A stretch of DNA of 64,000 nucleotides from Pseudoalteromonas xiamenensis (GTDB lineage: Bacteria > Pseudomonadota > Gammaproteobacteria > Enterobacterales > Alteromonadaceae), in assembly GCF_042431545.1 (NCBI RefSeq), contig NZ_JBHLYX010000016.1. One strand, written 5' to 3'. Below, piece after piece: positions 34,912 to 43,789 of this stretch. The position numbers and the translations under genes are program-made. Under the pieces are notes generated by a model. That model saw only the letters and a program-made list of their open reading frames with translations, made no database searches and was not told the origin of the DNA. Within the stretch, counting starts at the first letter, position 1, and each line of letters opens with the position of its first letter.

Positions 34912-37900
34912 AGTTAACCAGCATTAAAATTCAAAATCTTGCCTCAATAAATGAAGCGTTTATTGATTTTACCGTATCCCCATTGGCCGAAACGGGTTTA
35001 TTTGCGATTACCGGAGACACAGGAGCTGGTAAAAGCACTCTGCTGGACGCTATTTGTCTCGCGCTTTATGGCAAAACAGCGCGTCTTCGAAATGACCAGA
35101 AAAATAAGGTGGATTTTAATGGCGATGACATCAAGTTAAATGATCCACGGCATTTGCTGCGTCGAGGCACTACACAAGGCCAAGCCGAGGCTTGTTTTAT
35201 TGGCAATGACGGCAAACTGTATCGAGCTGTGTGGGAAGTGAAGCGGGCAAGAGGTAAAGTTGATGGACGGTTGCAATCTGCGACACATCAACTTTTTGAT
35301 GGCGATGATGAGCTACTTGCTGAAAAGAGTCTGGCTCCAGAGTATATTGAGCGCGCGCTTGGTCTGAGTTTTGAACAGTTCACCCGAGCCGTTTTACTTG
35401 CACAACATGAATTTTCTGCTTTTTTGAAGGCATCTGCCGATGAGCGGGCACAGCTGCTTGAACGGCTAACAGGGAGTGATAAGTTTAGTCGTATTGGACA
35501 GCGTATTTACGAGGTCTATCAACAAAAGAAGCAGGCACTTGAAACTCAGCAAGCAAGACTTGGTGATATACACATTCTACCTGATGAGCAAGTTGAACAG
35601 CTTAAGGTAGAGCAAGCCGCTCATCAACAGCAACTCAATGAGCTTCGTCGCCAAAGCGAGCAAGTGAATCTCGATGTATTGTGGTATGAGCAATTCGAGC
35701 GGTTAAACAATAAACTTGCTGAGTACACGCAAACCATCAGAGAAAAAGAGCGTGTTTGGACAGAAAATAGTGCGCAATTTGATAGAGCCAAACAAAGTCT
35801 TGCAGCGCAAGAAATAGCAGACAACCGAGCGACCTATAAAAAATTGCTTATGGCGCAAGCGGATTTGAAGACGCAGCTCGACGTACTTTCGGCGCAAAAC
35901 TGGCAGCCTCAGGTCGAATTCCAGCAGGCCGAGGTTGATAAAGCAATGGCCGCACACGAAGCCGCTAAAGGGCAATTGGATTGGGCTAAACCGGTCGCAA
36001 GGGAAGCCGCATCGTTAGATGCTCGAAGTACACTACTCAGCGCGCAGCTGAATGAACTCGAAAAACAATTAAACGAACTTTCACAGCGGCAAAGTATTTT
36101 GTTGGCGCAACAAGGCGAGGTCGAAAAGCAGCTTCAGCAGAAGTTTGAGCAATCACAGGCTACGTTAGCCGAGTTGGATACTCGAGTCGAGTTGAGTTCG
36201 TTAACACCCATGTGGTCTTCAATCGCGCAGGATTTATCAGCACTGGACGAAATACGTAGTCAGGCTACACCACTTACTCACAAATTCGCTCAGGTTTCGT
36301 TGGAACGGCAACGCATTGATGAAACGCAAGTGTCGATTAAACAACAAACGGATGCTTTCTTCGTTCAGAAAGAAGCACTGGCTAAACAGTTAGACACGTT
36401 GTCGCTAGAGCTTAAGAATCAAGACACGCAGCGGGGACAATCTCGTTTAACCAGTCTTGACCGGTTGAGTGAAAAGGCGCTGCAATTTGAAGCCTTGTCG
36501 ACGCATCAATTACAGCAGCAAAGTGAAGAGCGGCAGTTAGGTTTGCAGCTCAGTACAATAGAGCAGCAACTGGCGGATACGGCGTCTCAGGTCAATTTGT
36601 CCAATCAACGTGCTGTGATGTCACGAGAAAATCTGCAACAAGTGCAATTCAGAAGTAGCGAACACGTAAGCCACTTGCGTTCGCAGCTTAGACCGGGTCA
36701 AGAATGTATGGTGTGTGGTTCTACGCATCACCCATACGGTGTCGAGAATATCGATGACCACTGGCTAAACTTACTTCAAGACTTCCAACTCCAAGTTAAG
36801 AAGGCTGAGGGCGCGTTGGAGCAAAGTCAGCAACGTTACCAAGAACAGCTTGCTAAAAAAGAGCAAACAGTCACGAGATTGCAATTACTGTCTCAACAAA
36901 TCAACCAAACCAAAGATCAACGTGCCGCCTTAGAAATCGAACTGACGCAAAGTGCAGCGGAGCTTGCGTTGGTTTGGCCTCTAAGCTGGACGCAAATTGA
37001 TGAAGAAAAACAGGCGTTAACTCGCTTACTGTCACGACATCACGAGCTATTAAATCGTCAGCAAGCGCTTTCTGATGAACTGAAGCGGGTAACGCAATTG
37101 CATCAAGAAAAACATGACGCGCTTCAGCAAATAATCAATCAAACGACGGGACTTGCAGCTGAACAAAAAAGTATAGAAGAACAACAGTCTTTACTCGCTG
37201 TAAAGTCAGAAAATTTACTTCAAAAGCTCAATGTACACGCCCCAATTCTTACTAAATTTGGCAGTATTGAGCACTCGCCTTGTGACGTGCTCAAGGCTGG
37301 AGATCGAGCTATCAACGATCTCGCGGCATTGCAGCAAACGTACGCCACATTGCAGCATGATCAAATGCTGCTCAAGCAGCAGCAAAAAACCTTGCAGGAA
37401 TCCGTGGAGCAGAACAAGGCTGCATGTCAGCGTTTAGAAGTCGAATGCCAAGCAATAATTAAAGAAAAAGACGCGGTAATTACGGCTCGAAACCAATTAA
37501 TTGCAGACACGATTAGCACGCAGGAATGGCTTGAATCTTATGAGAAACAATGGCTTTTAGCGCAAGAGCATGGGCAATCAGCCACTAATGAATTGCAGAA
37601 ACGGATAAAACAACGCGACGAACACGTCATGACGTTGAAACACCTTGATGTATCGCTTGCAAAAAATACAGAAGAGTTGGAAGCAAATCGTATTCGTTTT
37701 ACGACTTGGCTCGAAGGATTTGTCTTGCAATATCGCATTGACGAAGCTGCGCTGGATGCGTTGTTGGCTATGCCAAAGGAGCAACGAGAGGCGCTTCTTG
37801 AGCAGTCAGAGCATTTGAAAGATGTGCTTTCACAAACCAAAGCCAGTGTTATCGAGCTTTCTAAGCAGATTGAAGAGCACATGCTTACGCAACCAGAACC

Positions 37901-38567
37901 AAGTAAAGCGATGCTTCTTGAACTCAAACCTACGCTTTTAGAAAGACTGGATGTCGTGCAAAGTAAACTGGTTGAGCTATCCACACAGTTAGCGACTCAA
38001 GCCCAAAATGTTGCGCTGTTGGCAGATAATAAAGAAAAACTGAATGTGTATCTGCAAGAGCATGAACATTGGCAGCTACTGAACCGATTACTAGGCGACG
38101 CAACGGGCAAGAAGCTGAGAAATCTCGCCCAAGTACAGTCGCTTAAATTGCTATTAATGTATGCAAATCAACATTTAGTTAGCCTTTCAAAGCGTTATCG
38201 GATCACCTCAATTGGCCAAACGTTGGACATTGCGATTATTGATAAAGACATGGCTGACGAACAGCGCTCAATCAGTACGCTTTCGGGCGGTGAATCTTTC
38301 TTAGTGTCGCTGGCTTTGGCGTTAGGATTGGCATCATTGTCGTCGAATCAAGTATCTATTGGTTCATTATTCATTGATGAAGGGTTTGGTACGTTGGACC
38401 CTGAAACCTTGAGTGTCGCATTAGACGCCCTTGACGCGCTGCAAGCACAAGGTCGTAAAGTGGGGGTTATTTCCCACGTAAGTCAAATGAGCGAGCGCAT
38501 TGGTACACAAATAAAAGTCACAAAAGGCGCTGGAGGCCAGTCTCGCGTTGAAGTAGTACAACCGTAA
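34908..38567 (+). CDS. sbcC: Exonuclease subunit SbcC
   Basis: The Rad50-like ATPase subunit of SbcCD, 1219 residues. Walker A is GDTGAGKSTLLDAICLALYG near residue 40. Two long coiled-coil arms (about 190-590 and 620-1020) are rich in Gln, Glu and Leu. Between them lies the zinc hook CMVCGSTHH with Cys600 and Cys603. The C-terminal head carries the signature ISTLSGGESFLVSLALALGLA, Walker B LFIDEGFGTLDPETL and the D-loop/switch region VGVISHVSQMSERIG. All expected motifs are intact. It overlaps sbcD by 4 nt, so equal expression is likely. Confidence 0.96.
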   Translation: MKLTSIKIQNLASINEAFIDFTVSPLAETGLFAITGDTGAGKSTLLDAICLALYGKTARLRNDQKNKVDFNGDDIKLNDPRHLLRRGTTQGQAEACFIGNDGKLYRAVWEVKRARGKVDGRLQSATHQLFDGDDELLAEKSLAPEYIERALGLSFEQFTRAVLLAQHEFSAFLKASADERAQLLERLTGSDKFSRIGQRIYEVYQQKKQALETQQARLGDIHILPDEQVEQLKVEQAAHQQQLNELRRQSEQVNLDVLWYEQFERLNNKLAEYTQTIREKERVWTENSAQFDRAKQSLAAQEIADNRATYKKLLMAQADLKTQLDVLSAQNWQPQVEFQQAEVDKAMAAHEAAKGQLDWAKPVAREAASLDARSTLLSAQLNELEKQLNELSQRQSILLAQQGEVEKQLQQKFEQSQATLAELDTRVELSSLTPMWSSIAQDLSALDEIRSQATPLTHKFAQVSLERQRIDETQVSIKQQTDAFFVQKEALAKQLDTLSLELKNQDTQRGQSRLTSLDRLSEKALQFEALSTHQLQQQSEERQLGLQLSTIEQQLADTASQVNLSNQRAVMSRENLQQVQFRSSEHVSHLRSQLRPGQECMVCGSTHHPYGVENIDDHWLNLLQDFQLQVKKAEGALEQSQQRYQEQLAKKEQTVTRLQLLSQQINQTKDQRAALEIELTQSAAELALVWPLSWTQIDEEKQALTRLLSRHHELLNRQQALSDELKRVTQLHQEKHDALQQIINQTTGLAAEQKSIEEQQSLLAVKSENLLQKLNVHAPILTKFGSIEHSPCDVLKAGDRAINDLAALQQTYATLQHDQMLLKQQQKTLQESVEQNKAACQRLEVECQAIIKEKDAVITARNQLIADTISTQEWLESYEKQWLLAQEHGQSATNELQKRIKQRDEHVMTLKHLDVSLAKNTEELEANRIRFTTWLEGFVLQYRIDEAALDALLAMPKEQREALLEQSEHLKDVLSQTKASVIELSKQIEEHMLTQPEPSKAMLLELKPTLLERLDVVQSKLVELSTQLATQAQNVALLADNKEKLNVYLQEHEHWQLLNRLLGDATGKKLRNLAQVQSLKLLLMYANQHLVSLSKRYRITSIGQTLDIAIIDKDMADEQRSISTLSGGESFLVSLALALGLASLSSNQVSIGSLFIDEGFGTLDPETLSVALDALDALQAQGRKVGVISHVSQMSERIGTQIKVTKGAGGQSRVEVVQP

Positions 38568-38583
38568 TTGAAAGGAGTTAATT

Positions 38584-39252
38584 ATGCCGACGTTTAAAGG
38601 CGATGAATCAACTAACTACGATAGCCGAATTCAACGGCTGATACCAGGCTATGAACTGCTGCATGATTTAACTTTGGCTCAGTTGCATACACTTTTCCCT
38701 GAAAGTGCACGCATTCTGGTTGTAGGCGCAGGAACGGGGTTCGAAGTTGTAAGGCTTGCCATGCATAACCCGAAGTGGCAACTGGTCGCTCAGGATGTCT
38801 CTGAGGATATGTTAGAGATAGCAAAATCTCGTTGTCTGGAAGCTGGTATTCAAGACCGGGTTTCTTTCCTCGCCGAACCTTTGGCGCATGGCAAAAAGGA
38901 GTATGACGCGGTTGTGTGCTTATTGGTGTTACATTTCTTGCTAGACGACGGAGAAAAATCACGCTTGCTAAGAGCAATACAGAGTCATTTGCAAGTTGGG
39001 AAACCAATTTTTCTTGCGGATTTGATGAAGCCACACACGCCTTTTGAACGAGAAGCACAACTCTTCGCATGCGAAAACTTAGGACTAACAAGCATTGGCG
39101 TTGAGCGAATGCGACATAATTTGACTCATGAGTTTTTTCCGCTCGATAGAATGCGGTTGGCCGACTTATTGGATGAGTGTGGATTTGACAGTGCTAAGCC
39201 TTACTTTCAAGCACTTGGCTTTGTTGCTGTGACGAGTTTTGCTTTGCCATAA
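38584..39252 (+). CDS. Class I SAM-dependent methyltransferase
   Basis: A 222-residue protein with the Rossmann SAM motif ILVVGAGTGFEVVRLAMHNP (about residues 43-62), an acidic motif II region (WQLVAQDVSEDMLEIAK) and YDAVVCLLVLHFLLD. The substrate is unknown. GGAG precedes the ATG. It follows sbcC by 16 bp and is probably co-transcribed. Its last 59 bp overlap, tail to tail, the minus-strand response-regulator gene. Confidence 0.88.
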   Translation: MPTFKGDESTNYDSRIQRLIPGYELLHDLTLAQLHTLFPESARILVVGAGTGFEVVRLAMHNPKWQLVAQDVSEDMLEIAKSRCLEAGIQDRVSFLAEPLAHGKKEYDAVVCLLVLHFLLDDGEKSRLLRAIQSHLQVGKPIFLADLMKPHTPFEREAQLFACENLGLTSIGVERMRHNLTHEFFPLDRMRLADLLDECGFDSAKPYFQALGFVAVTSFALP

Positions 39253-39604
39253 TGTATTTAAGTTGTTTTTCTAACGTCGTTAGGCAAAATGGTTTTACAA
39301 TAAAGCCATCAATGCGCTCTTTAATAAGCTCATGAATTTTCTCTTTATTGTCTTCGCATGTAACGATCATAACGGGAATTGACTTGAGCTTGTTGTCGTT
39401 GTGCATGGTCGAAACCAAGTCCTTACCGCTCATTTTTGGCATATGCAAATCGGAAATCACAAGGTCAAAATGACGTGATTGCAGCAGCTCTAACGCTTGT
39501 TTGCCATCAGTAGCCTCAACAATATCTGAATACTCGAGTTTCCTGAGCATGTTGATTAGCACATGACGCATGAGTGGCATGTCATCAACAACTAAAATCC
39601 TCAT
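39194..39604 (-). CDS. CheY-like single-domain response regulator
   Basis: A 136-residue receiver domain with the acidic pair in VVDDMPLMRHVL, the phospho-acceptor aspartate in LVISDLHMPKMSG (about residue 52), Thr in MIVTCEDN and Lys in DGFIVKPF. It has no output domain. The C-terminal tail is polar (NSSQQQSQVLESKA). No chemotaxis genes or kinase lie beside it, so it is an orphan like the TPR kinase at 1.7-3.75 kb; a link between the two is only speculation. Its 3' end overlaps the methyltransferase gene by 59 bp. Confidence 0.9.
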   Translation of the reverse strand: MRILVVDDMPLMRHVLINMLRKLEYSDIVEATDGKQALELLQSRHFDLVISDLHMPKMSGKDLVSTMHNDNKLKSIPVMIVTCEDNKEKIHELIKERIDGFIVKPFCLTTLEKQLKYIMAKQNSSQQQSQVLESKA

Positions 39605-39910
39605 ATCGTTCTCAACCCTCTTTCCCTTCTCGTTTAAAGTTAGTGCAAGGACTAAGAATTGTCAGTGTTTTAGGCATTTATTTGTGTGAAATTGAGGAGC
39701 TATCAGAGAATGTCTTGCCTAATATCACGACACTGAATTCGGCGAACAAGCTGGCAAATTAAGGTCTGGGTCAGCATAGTACCGTTATCTTTGCGCCTTT
39801 TTACTTTAAAAGAAGCCAGATAAATGTCGTTTTTGGTTTTAAGTAAGCAATACGAATATTTGTCACGGCATCGAAGTAAGTCTATCGTGGAGTGAATAAT
39901 AGGAGGTCGA
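39605..39910. other. Intergenic region, no supported gene
   Basis: 306 bp between the response regulator (minus) and marC (plus). Short open frames exist on both strands but lack ribosome sites and family resemblance. It must hold two divergent promoters; none was identified with confidence. Confidence 0.4.
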
Positions 39911-40519
39911 ATGATTGATTTTGTCGCAGTTTTTATATTCTTTTTTGCAGTAATAGACCCTATCGGAACCGTGCCCGTGTTTTTAGCCGTGACCAATGGT
40001 TTTGATGCGAAAGCAAAGCGAAAAATAGCGTTGCAAGCAGCTTTTGTCGCCGCTTTGGTACTGGTGTTTTTCGTCGCGGTCGGTGAGATAATCTTAACCG
40101 CATTGAACATTCCATTGTTAGCTTTTCAGATTGCAGGTGGCATCGTTTTGTTTGTTTTTGCTATGTCGATGATTTTTGGCGAAAGTAAGCCAGATGAAGA
40201 ACTGCGGTTGATTGGCAAAGAAAGTGAAACTGCGATTTTCCCGCTTGCAGTACCTTCACTGGCAAGCCCTGGAGCTATGTTAGCCGCCGTTTTATTGACT
40301 GAAAATCACCGTTACAATCTGTGGGAACAAGCCCAAACCACGTTGGTGATGTTGAGCGTTGTCATTATAGCGATGATACTGATGTTGGCAGCGAGTTGGA
40401 TCCATCGATTCATTGGTAACGGCGGAGCGAGTGTGATCAGCCGTGTAATGGGATTGATTTTGGCGTCAGTCGCGGTATCAAATGTTTTAGCTGGTATCAA
40501 AGAATATTTCGCACTCTAA
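39911..40519 (+). CDS. MarC family (UPF0056) integral membrane protein
   Basis: A 202-residue inner-membrane protein with six predicted helices and the family pattern FFAVIDPIGTVPVFLAV near the N-terminus, then FPLAVPSLASPGAMLAAVLLTE in the middle repeat. MarC-type proteins were once linked to multiple antibiotic resistance, but their transport role is unproven. AGGAGG stands 4 nt before the ATG, the strongest ribosome site nearby. It has its own terminator at 40539. Confidence 0.92.
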   Translation: MIDFVAVFIFFFAVIDPIGTVPVFLAVTNGFDAKAKRKIALQAAFVAALVLVFFVAVGEIILTALNIPLLAFQIAGGIVLFVFAMSMIFGESKPDEELRLIGKESETAIFPLAVPSLASPGAMLAAVLLTENHRYNLWEQAQTTLVMLSVVIIAMILMLAASWIHRFIGNGGASVISRVMGLILASVAVSNVLAGIKEYFAL

Positions 40520-40538
40520 ACGCAGCATCCCACCAAAT

Positions 40539-40569
40539 AAGCGATGTTAGTTTTAACACATCGCTTTTT
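40539..40569 (+). terminator. Rho-independent terminator of marC
   Basis: A 9-bp stem AAGCGATGT/ACATCGCTT (40539-40547 and 40558-40566) with a 10-nt loop, followed by TTT. Confidence 0.85.
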
Positions 40570-40594
40570 GACCTCTCCACCACGTTCATTCTGA

Positions 40595-41113
40595 TTAATA
40601 TAGCGTTCTTATCAACTCACAAAGTCGTTCAATTTTAATGTTGCTCAATTGACGGTAGTCGAAAAAAGGGCAGACGATGACGCGGTGTTCCGTGTCAATG
40701 GCGAATTCGTCATCAAGCCATATTAACGTAAGCGAAACTAATTGTTGCTCGAGCAACTTTTTAGCATAGGTGCGCCCTGCAATAAGGTGAATTGTCGGTT
40801 CTTCATTGAGAACAGGAGGGCTGAATAAATAAGCTTCTTTGCCTGTTGCTTGCAGCAGGTGCTGATCTCGATATGATTGCCATGGTTTAAGTTGATGTTG
40901 TGTGTAGGCTGGATGATTTAACGCGTTGAGGAGCTTAGCAAACACGTTAAATTGCTTGCGCCAACCATTTCCCGCTTCTTGGCCAATCCACTGTATTTCC
41001 CCTGGTTCTAAAGCCCGATGGATGCCGAAATCAATATACCCAGCTATTTTAGGTTTGTGCTCGACGTAAACAGCGATTTTTGGATGTTCTATACCAAATC
41101 CAATTCGATCCAT
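40595..41113 (-). CDS. Hypothetical protein (possibly DUF6942)
   Basis: A 172-residue cytoplasmic protein with DFGIHRALEPGEIQWIGQEAGNGWRKQFNVFAKLLNALNHPAY and LQATGKEAYLFSPP. It resembles a conserved but uncharacterised gammaproteobacterial group, perhaps DUF6942. This is recognition by eye, and no function is known. The ATG at 41111-41113 is chosen because longer in-frame starts would overlap the divergent lipocalin gene; none has a good ribosome site. Confidence 0.6.
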   Translation of the reverse strand: MDRIGFGIEHPKIAVYVEHKPKIAGYIDFGIHRALEPGEIQWIGQEAGNGWRKQFNVFAKLLNALNHPAYTQHQLKPWQSYRDQHLLQATGKEAYLFSPPVLNEEPTIHLIAGRTYAKKLLEQQLVSLTLIWLDDEFAIDTEHRVIVCPFFDYRQLSNIKIERLCELIRTLY

Positions 41114-41169
41114 TGTTTTTGTATGTTCGTAAATATGCGAATCACTAATAGTAACAAGGGCCAGCAAAG

Positions 41170-41691
41170 ATGAAAAATAGGATGATAGCGTTAAGTTTAA
41201 CTTTGTTGACTGCATGCACATCTATACCCGAAGGCATTGAACCTATCAGTGGCTTTGAGTTAAACCGCTATATGGGGAAATGGTATGAAATTGCGCGAAT
41301 AGATAACGAATTCGAAGTAGGTTTGGACAACGTCACGGCAGAATACTCGTTAAAACAAGATGGTTCAGTCGAAGTCATCAACCGCGGTTTAGATGTTGAC
41401 AATGAACAGTTGAAACAGGCCTTCGGCGTAGCGAAGTTTGTGGGTGATCCCAATCTAGCGCATTTAAAAGTATCCTTTTTTGGCCCCTTCTACGCCAGCT
41501 ATATCGTGTTTGGACTAGACAAGGCAGATTATCAATACGCTTATGTTAGTGGTTATAACAAAGACTATCTGTGGCTATTGTCGCGAACCCCAACTCTAAA
41601 TAAAAGCCAAATTGATCATTTTAAAAAGCAAGCAGAGCGCTTTGGCTTTGATGTGTCTAAACTGGTTTTTCCTTCTCACACAAAATTGTAA
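41170..41691 (+). CDS. blc: Outer-membrane lipoprotein lipocalin Blc
   Basis: A bacterial lipocalin of 173 residues. The lipoprotein signal is MKNRMIALSLTLLTACTSIP with lipobox Cys16. Lipocalin motif GXW is in NRYMGKWYEIARIDNEFEVGLDNVTAEYS. Conserved FVGDPNLAHLKVSFFGPFYASYIVFGLD and YVSGYNKDYLWLLSRTP complete the beta-barrel. Such proteins bind lysophospholipids or fatty acids at the outer membrane. The stop codon lies inside a copy of the dispersed palindrome (41687-41703). Confidence 0.95.
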   Translation: MKNRMIALSLTLLTACTSIPEGIEPISGFELNRYMGKWYEIARIDNEFEVGLDNVTAEYSLKQDGSVEVINRGLDVDNEQLKQAFGVAKFVGDPNLAHLKVSFFGPFYASYIVFGLDKADYQYAYVSGYNKDYLWLLSRTPTLNKSQIDHFKKQAERFGFDVSKLVFPSHTKL

Positions 41692-41703
41692 AGGGGGTTT
41701 ACA
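41687..41703. repeat. Dispersed palindrome TGTAAA-N5-TTTACA, copy 5
   Basis: TGTAAAGGGGGTTTACA. The TAA stop of blc (41689-41691) is part of it. The right flank AGTCAT matches that of copy 3. Confidence 0.85.
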
Positions 41704-41834
41704 GTCATAAATATGTCCCTAAATTGACTTTTAGTTAAACTAAAACCTTAATTTCGTTGTAAGTTTTCTGTCATTAAAGATAGCCAGACTATTCCGCGCT
41801 TTAGAATAATTACATTACCTAATTGGAGACTCTC

Positions 41835-43724
41835 ATGAAGCGTGTAGCACTATCTTTATTGGCATCGGCAATTGCCTTGTCACTTTCTGGCTGTAACGGC
41901 GACGACGGCGCACAAGGTCTACAAGGACCACAAGGCGAGCAAGGCGTTGCTGGTCAAAATGGTGTTGATGGCACCAATGGTTCGAACGGAACGAATGGCT
42001 CAAATGGAACGAATGGGTCAGACGGTACAGATGGTAAAGATGGTGCAAATGGAGCAGGTTTAGTTCGTATCGCTACAGTTCCTGCTGGCGCGGAAGTAAC
42101 GGGATTATTTCTGACCGAAGGTGGTGATTTATTCTTCAACGTACAACATCCTTCAGATACAAATGCGGCAACAGAAAATTATAATAATCGCACCTATAAT
42201 ACAGGCACTGTTGGTGTGCTAACTGGTGTTAATTTCAATGAACTGCCACGCAACATCATTAATTCACCTGTTCCTTCGTCTGATACGGAAAAACAAATTG
42301 TGATGAGTGCAGTTGGCCAATATCAAATTCTTGGTCAAACAGGTGATACGTTCGCCTCTCTTGGAGCAAAAGGTCTAGCAGGTGGTTTAGGTGTTCATTA
42401 CGGTATTAACACCAAAACAGAAATTATTAAAAACGACAACCCAGACTTCAATGGATTCATTTCAACAGGAGCAAATTCTGGCTTTTTATATACTAACTGG
42501 GAATCGTATCCAGGTGGTATGAGCCGTTTAAAAATGAGCAAAAATGAGTTCGGTAAATGGTCTATTGAAGAAGCAATGATGGTGAACTTTGATTTGGTTC
42601 ACGGAACTGCTGCGAACTGTTTTGGTTCAGTGTCACCTTGGGGTACTCCTTTAACGTCTGAAGAGTGGATCGTTGATTCAGCGGTTGATACAACGACAAA
42701 CCCAAATTGGAACAACCCAGACGACCACGCGACAGATACGATTGAAGCGCTAACAGCGCCAGCCTTCCCTAACCCATATCGTTATGGTTATATCGCGGAA
42801 GTGCAAAATCCAACAACAGACACACCTGACGTGGTTAAGCATTTCACAATTGGTCGCTATGAACATGAAAACTCAATCGTTATGCCAGACCGTCGCACGG
42901 TATATTCATCACAAGACGACACAGGTGGTGTGCTCTTTAAGTTTATTGCAGACCAACCAGAAGACCTAAGTTCAGGTACTTTATATGCTGCAAAACTGAC
43001 TCAAGATGCAGGTTTAACTGACCCTGCTGTCACTGGTTTTGATATTCAATGGGTTGAACTGGCGTCAGGCGCTAATGCAACAATTGAATCGTGGATTGCA
43101 CAATATGATGACATCAATACTTCAGATTATGTTGATGGTAAAACAAGCTATATCTCAATGGCGGATGTGCAAGCTTGGGTCGATGGTAAAGCGACTTATC
43201 CAACAGAAGCTGAAGGCGGCAGCCCTATCACGGCTGGTAAGCCGATGGATAACCGTGTTGCTTTCCTTGAATCTCGTCAGGCAGCTCGATTAAAAGGTGC
43301 AACGGCAGAATGGCGCAAGCTAGAAGGCCTTTCTATCAACCAAGACCGTGTAATCGAAGCTGTAACAGGCCAAGACCGCGTACCAGGTGAAATCGTTGAA
43401 AAAGCATATATGTACATCGGCATTTCAGACATTGATAACACAATGATCGATGGTCAAGGCGATATGCAGCTTTCTGCTCGAGTGAAAGACTGTGGCGGTG
43501 TATACCGTGCACACATTGACAATAATTATAACTTAACGCGCATCGAGCCTGTTGTGATGGGTGGAACTTACCGTTCTAGCTTAAGTGGTGCAGAACGTTG
43601 TGACGTAAATCAACTCTCTCAACCTGATAATGTCATCGTAATGAAAGATGGACGCATTATCATTGGTGAAGATGGTTTCCAAGGTAACAACACACTTTGG
43701 TTGTACGATCCAAAAGCAAAATAA
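41835..43724 (+). CDS. Lipoprotein with collagen-like repeat and PhoX/DUF839-like domain
   Basis: A 629-residue lipoprotein. The signal ends in lipobox LSGC with Cys20. A collagen-like Gly-X-Y stretch follows (about residues 22-75; GAQGLQGPQGEQG, then NGSNGTNGSNG repeats). The rest resembles PhoX-type (DUF839) beta-propeller proteins: YRYGYIAEV, GRYEHENSIVMPDRRTVYSSQDDTGGVLFKFI, and a C-terminal VIVMKDGRIIIGEDGFQGNNTLWLYDP. PhoX enzymes are Ca/Fe phosphatases, but I cannot confirm all metal ligands, so activity is uncertain. The ATG at 41835 has GGAG 6 nt upstream. A hairpin follows before the diheme lipoprotein. Confidence 0.8.
   Translation: MKRVALSLLASAIALSLSGCNGDDGAQGLQGPQGEQGVAGQNGVDGTNGSNGTNGSNGTNGSDGTDGKDGANGAGLVRIATVPAGAEVTGLFLTEGGDLFFNVQHPSDTNAATENYNNRTYNTGTVGVLTGVNFNELPRNIINSPVPSSDTEKQIVMSAVGQYQILGQTGDTFASLGAKGLAGGLGVHYGINTKTEIIKNDNPDFNGFISTGANSGFLYTNWESYPGGMSRLKMSKNEFGKWSIEEAMMVNFDLVHGTAANCFGSVSPWGTPLTSEEWIVDSAVDTTTNPNWNNPDDHATDTIEALTAPAFPNPYRYGYIAEVQNPTTDTPDVVKHFTIGRYEHENSIVMPDRRTVYSSQDDTGGVLFKFIADQPEDLSSGTLYAAKLTQDAGLTDPAVTGFDIQWVELASGANATIESWIAQYDDINTSDYVDGKTSYISMADVQAWVDGKATYPTEAEGGSPITAGKPMDNRVAFLESRQAARLKGATAEWRKLEGLSINQDRVIEAVTGQDRVPGEIVEKAYMYIGISDIDNTMIDGQGDMQLSARVKDCGGVYRAHIDNNYNLTRIEPVVMGGTYRSSLSGAERCDVNQLSQPDNVIVMKDGRIIIGEDGFQGNNTLWLYDPKAK
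41907..42059 (+). repeat. Collagen-like Gly-X-Y coding repeat
   Basis: About 17 triplets of Gly-X-Y encoded by imperfect 9- and 18-bp units (GGTTCGAACGGAACGAAT and variants). The middle is a tandem NGSNGT repeat, a likely site of length variation by slipped replication. Confidence 0.85.
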
Positions 43725-43736
43725 GCTTGTTTTAGG

Positions 43737-43765
43737 AATGCGGTACGGATGTGCCGCATTTTTTT
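43737..43765 (+). terminator. Terminator or attenuator between the PhoX-like and diheme lipoprotein genes
   Basis: A 10-bp stem (AATGCGGTAC/GTGCCGCATT, one G-U pair; 43737-43746 and 43751-43760) with loop GGAT runs into seven T counting the stem end. It ends 25 bp before the next start in the same direction, so it probably lowers expression of the second gene relative to the first. Confidence 0.85.
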
Positions 43766-43789
43766 AGCCAAAAAAATGGAGTCATAAAA

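Noticed and set aside
37538..37984. A 148-residue minus-strand frame inside sbcC
   Set aside because: A Ser/Cys-rich reverse reading of the coiled-coil region; such frames are common opposite Gln/Glu/Leu-rich coding sequence.
39703..40110. A 135-residue minus-strand reading frame opposite marC
   Set aside because: It runs antisense through the start of a clear MarC gene, is dominated by Lys/Thr/Ala from the reverse reading, and has no ribosome site.
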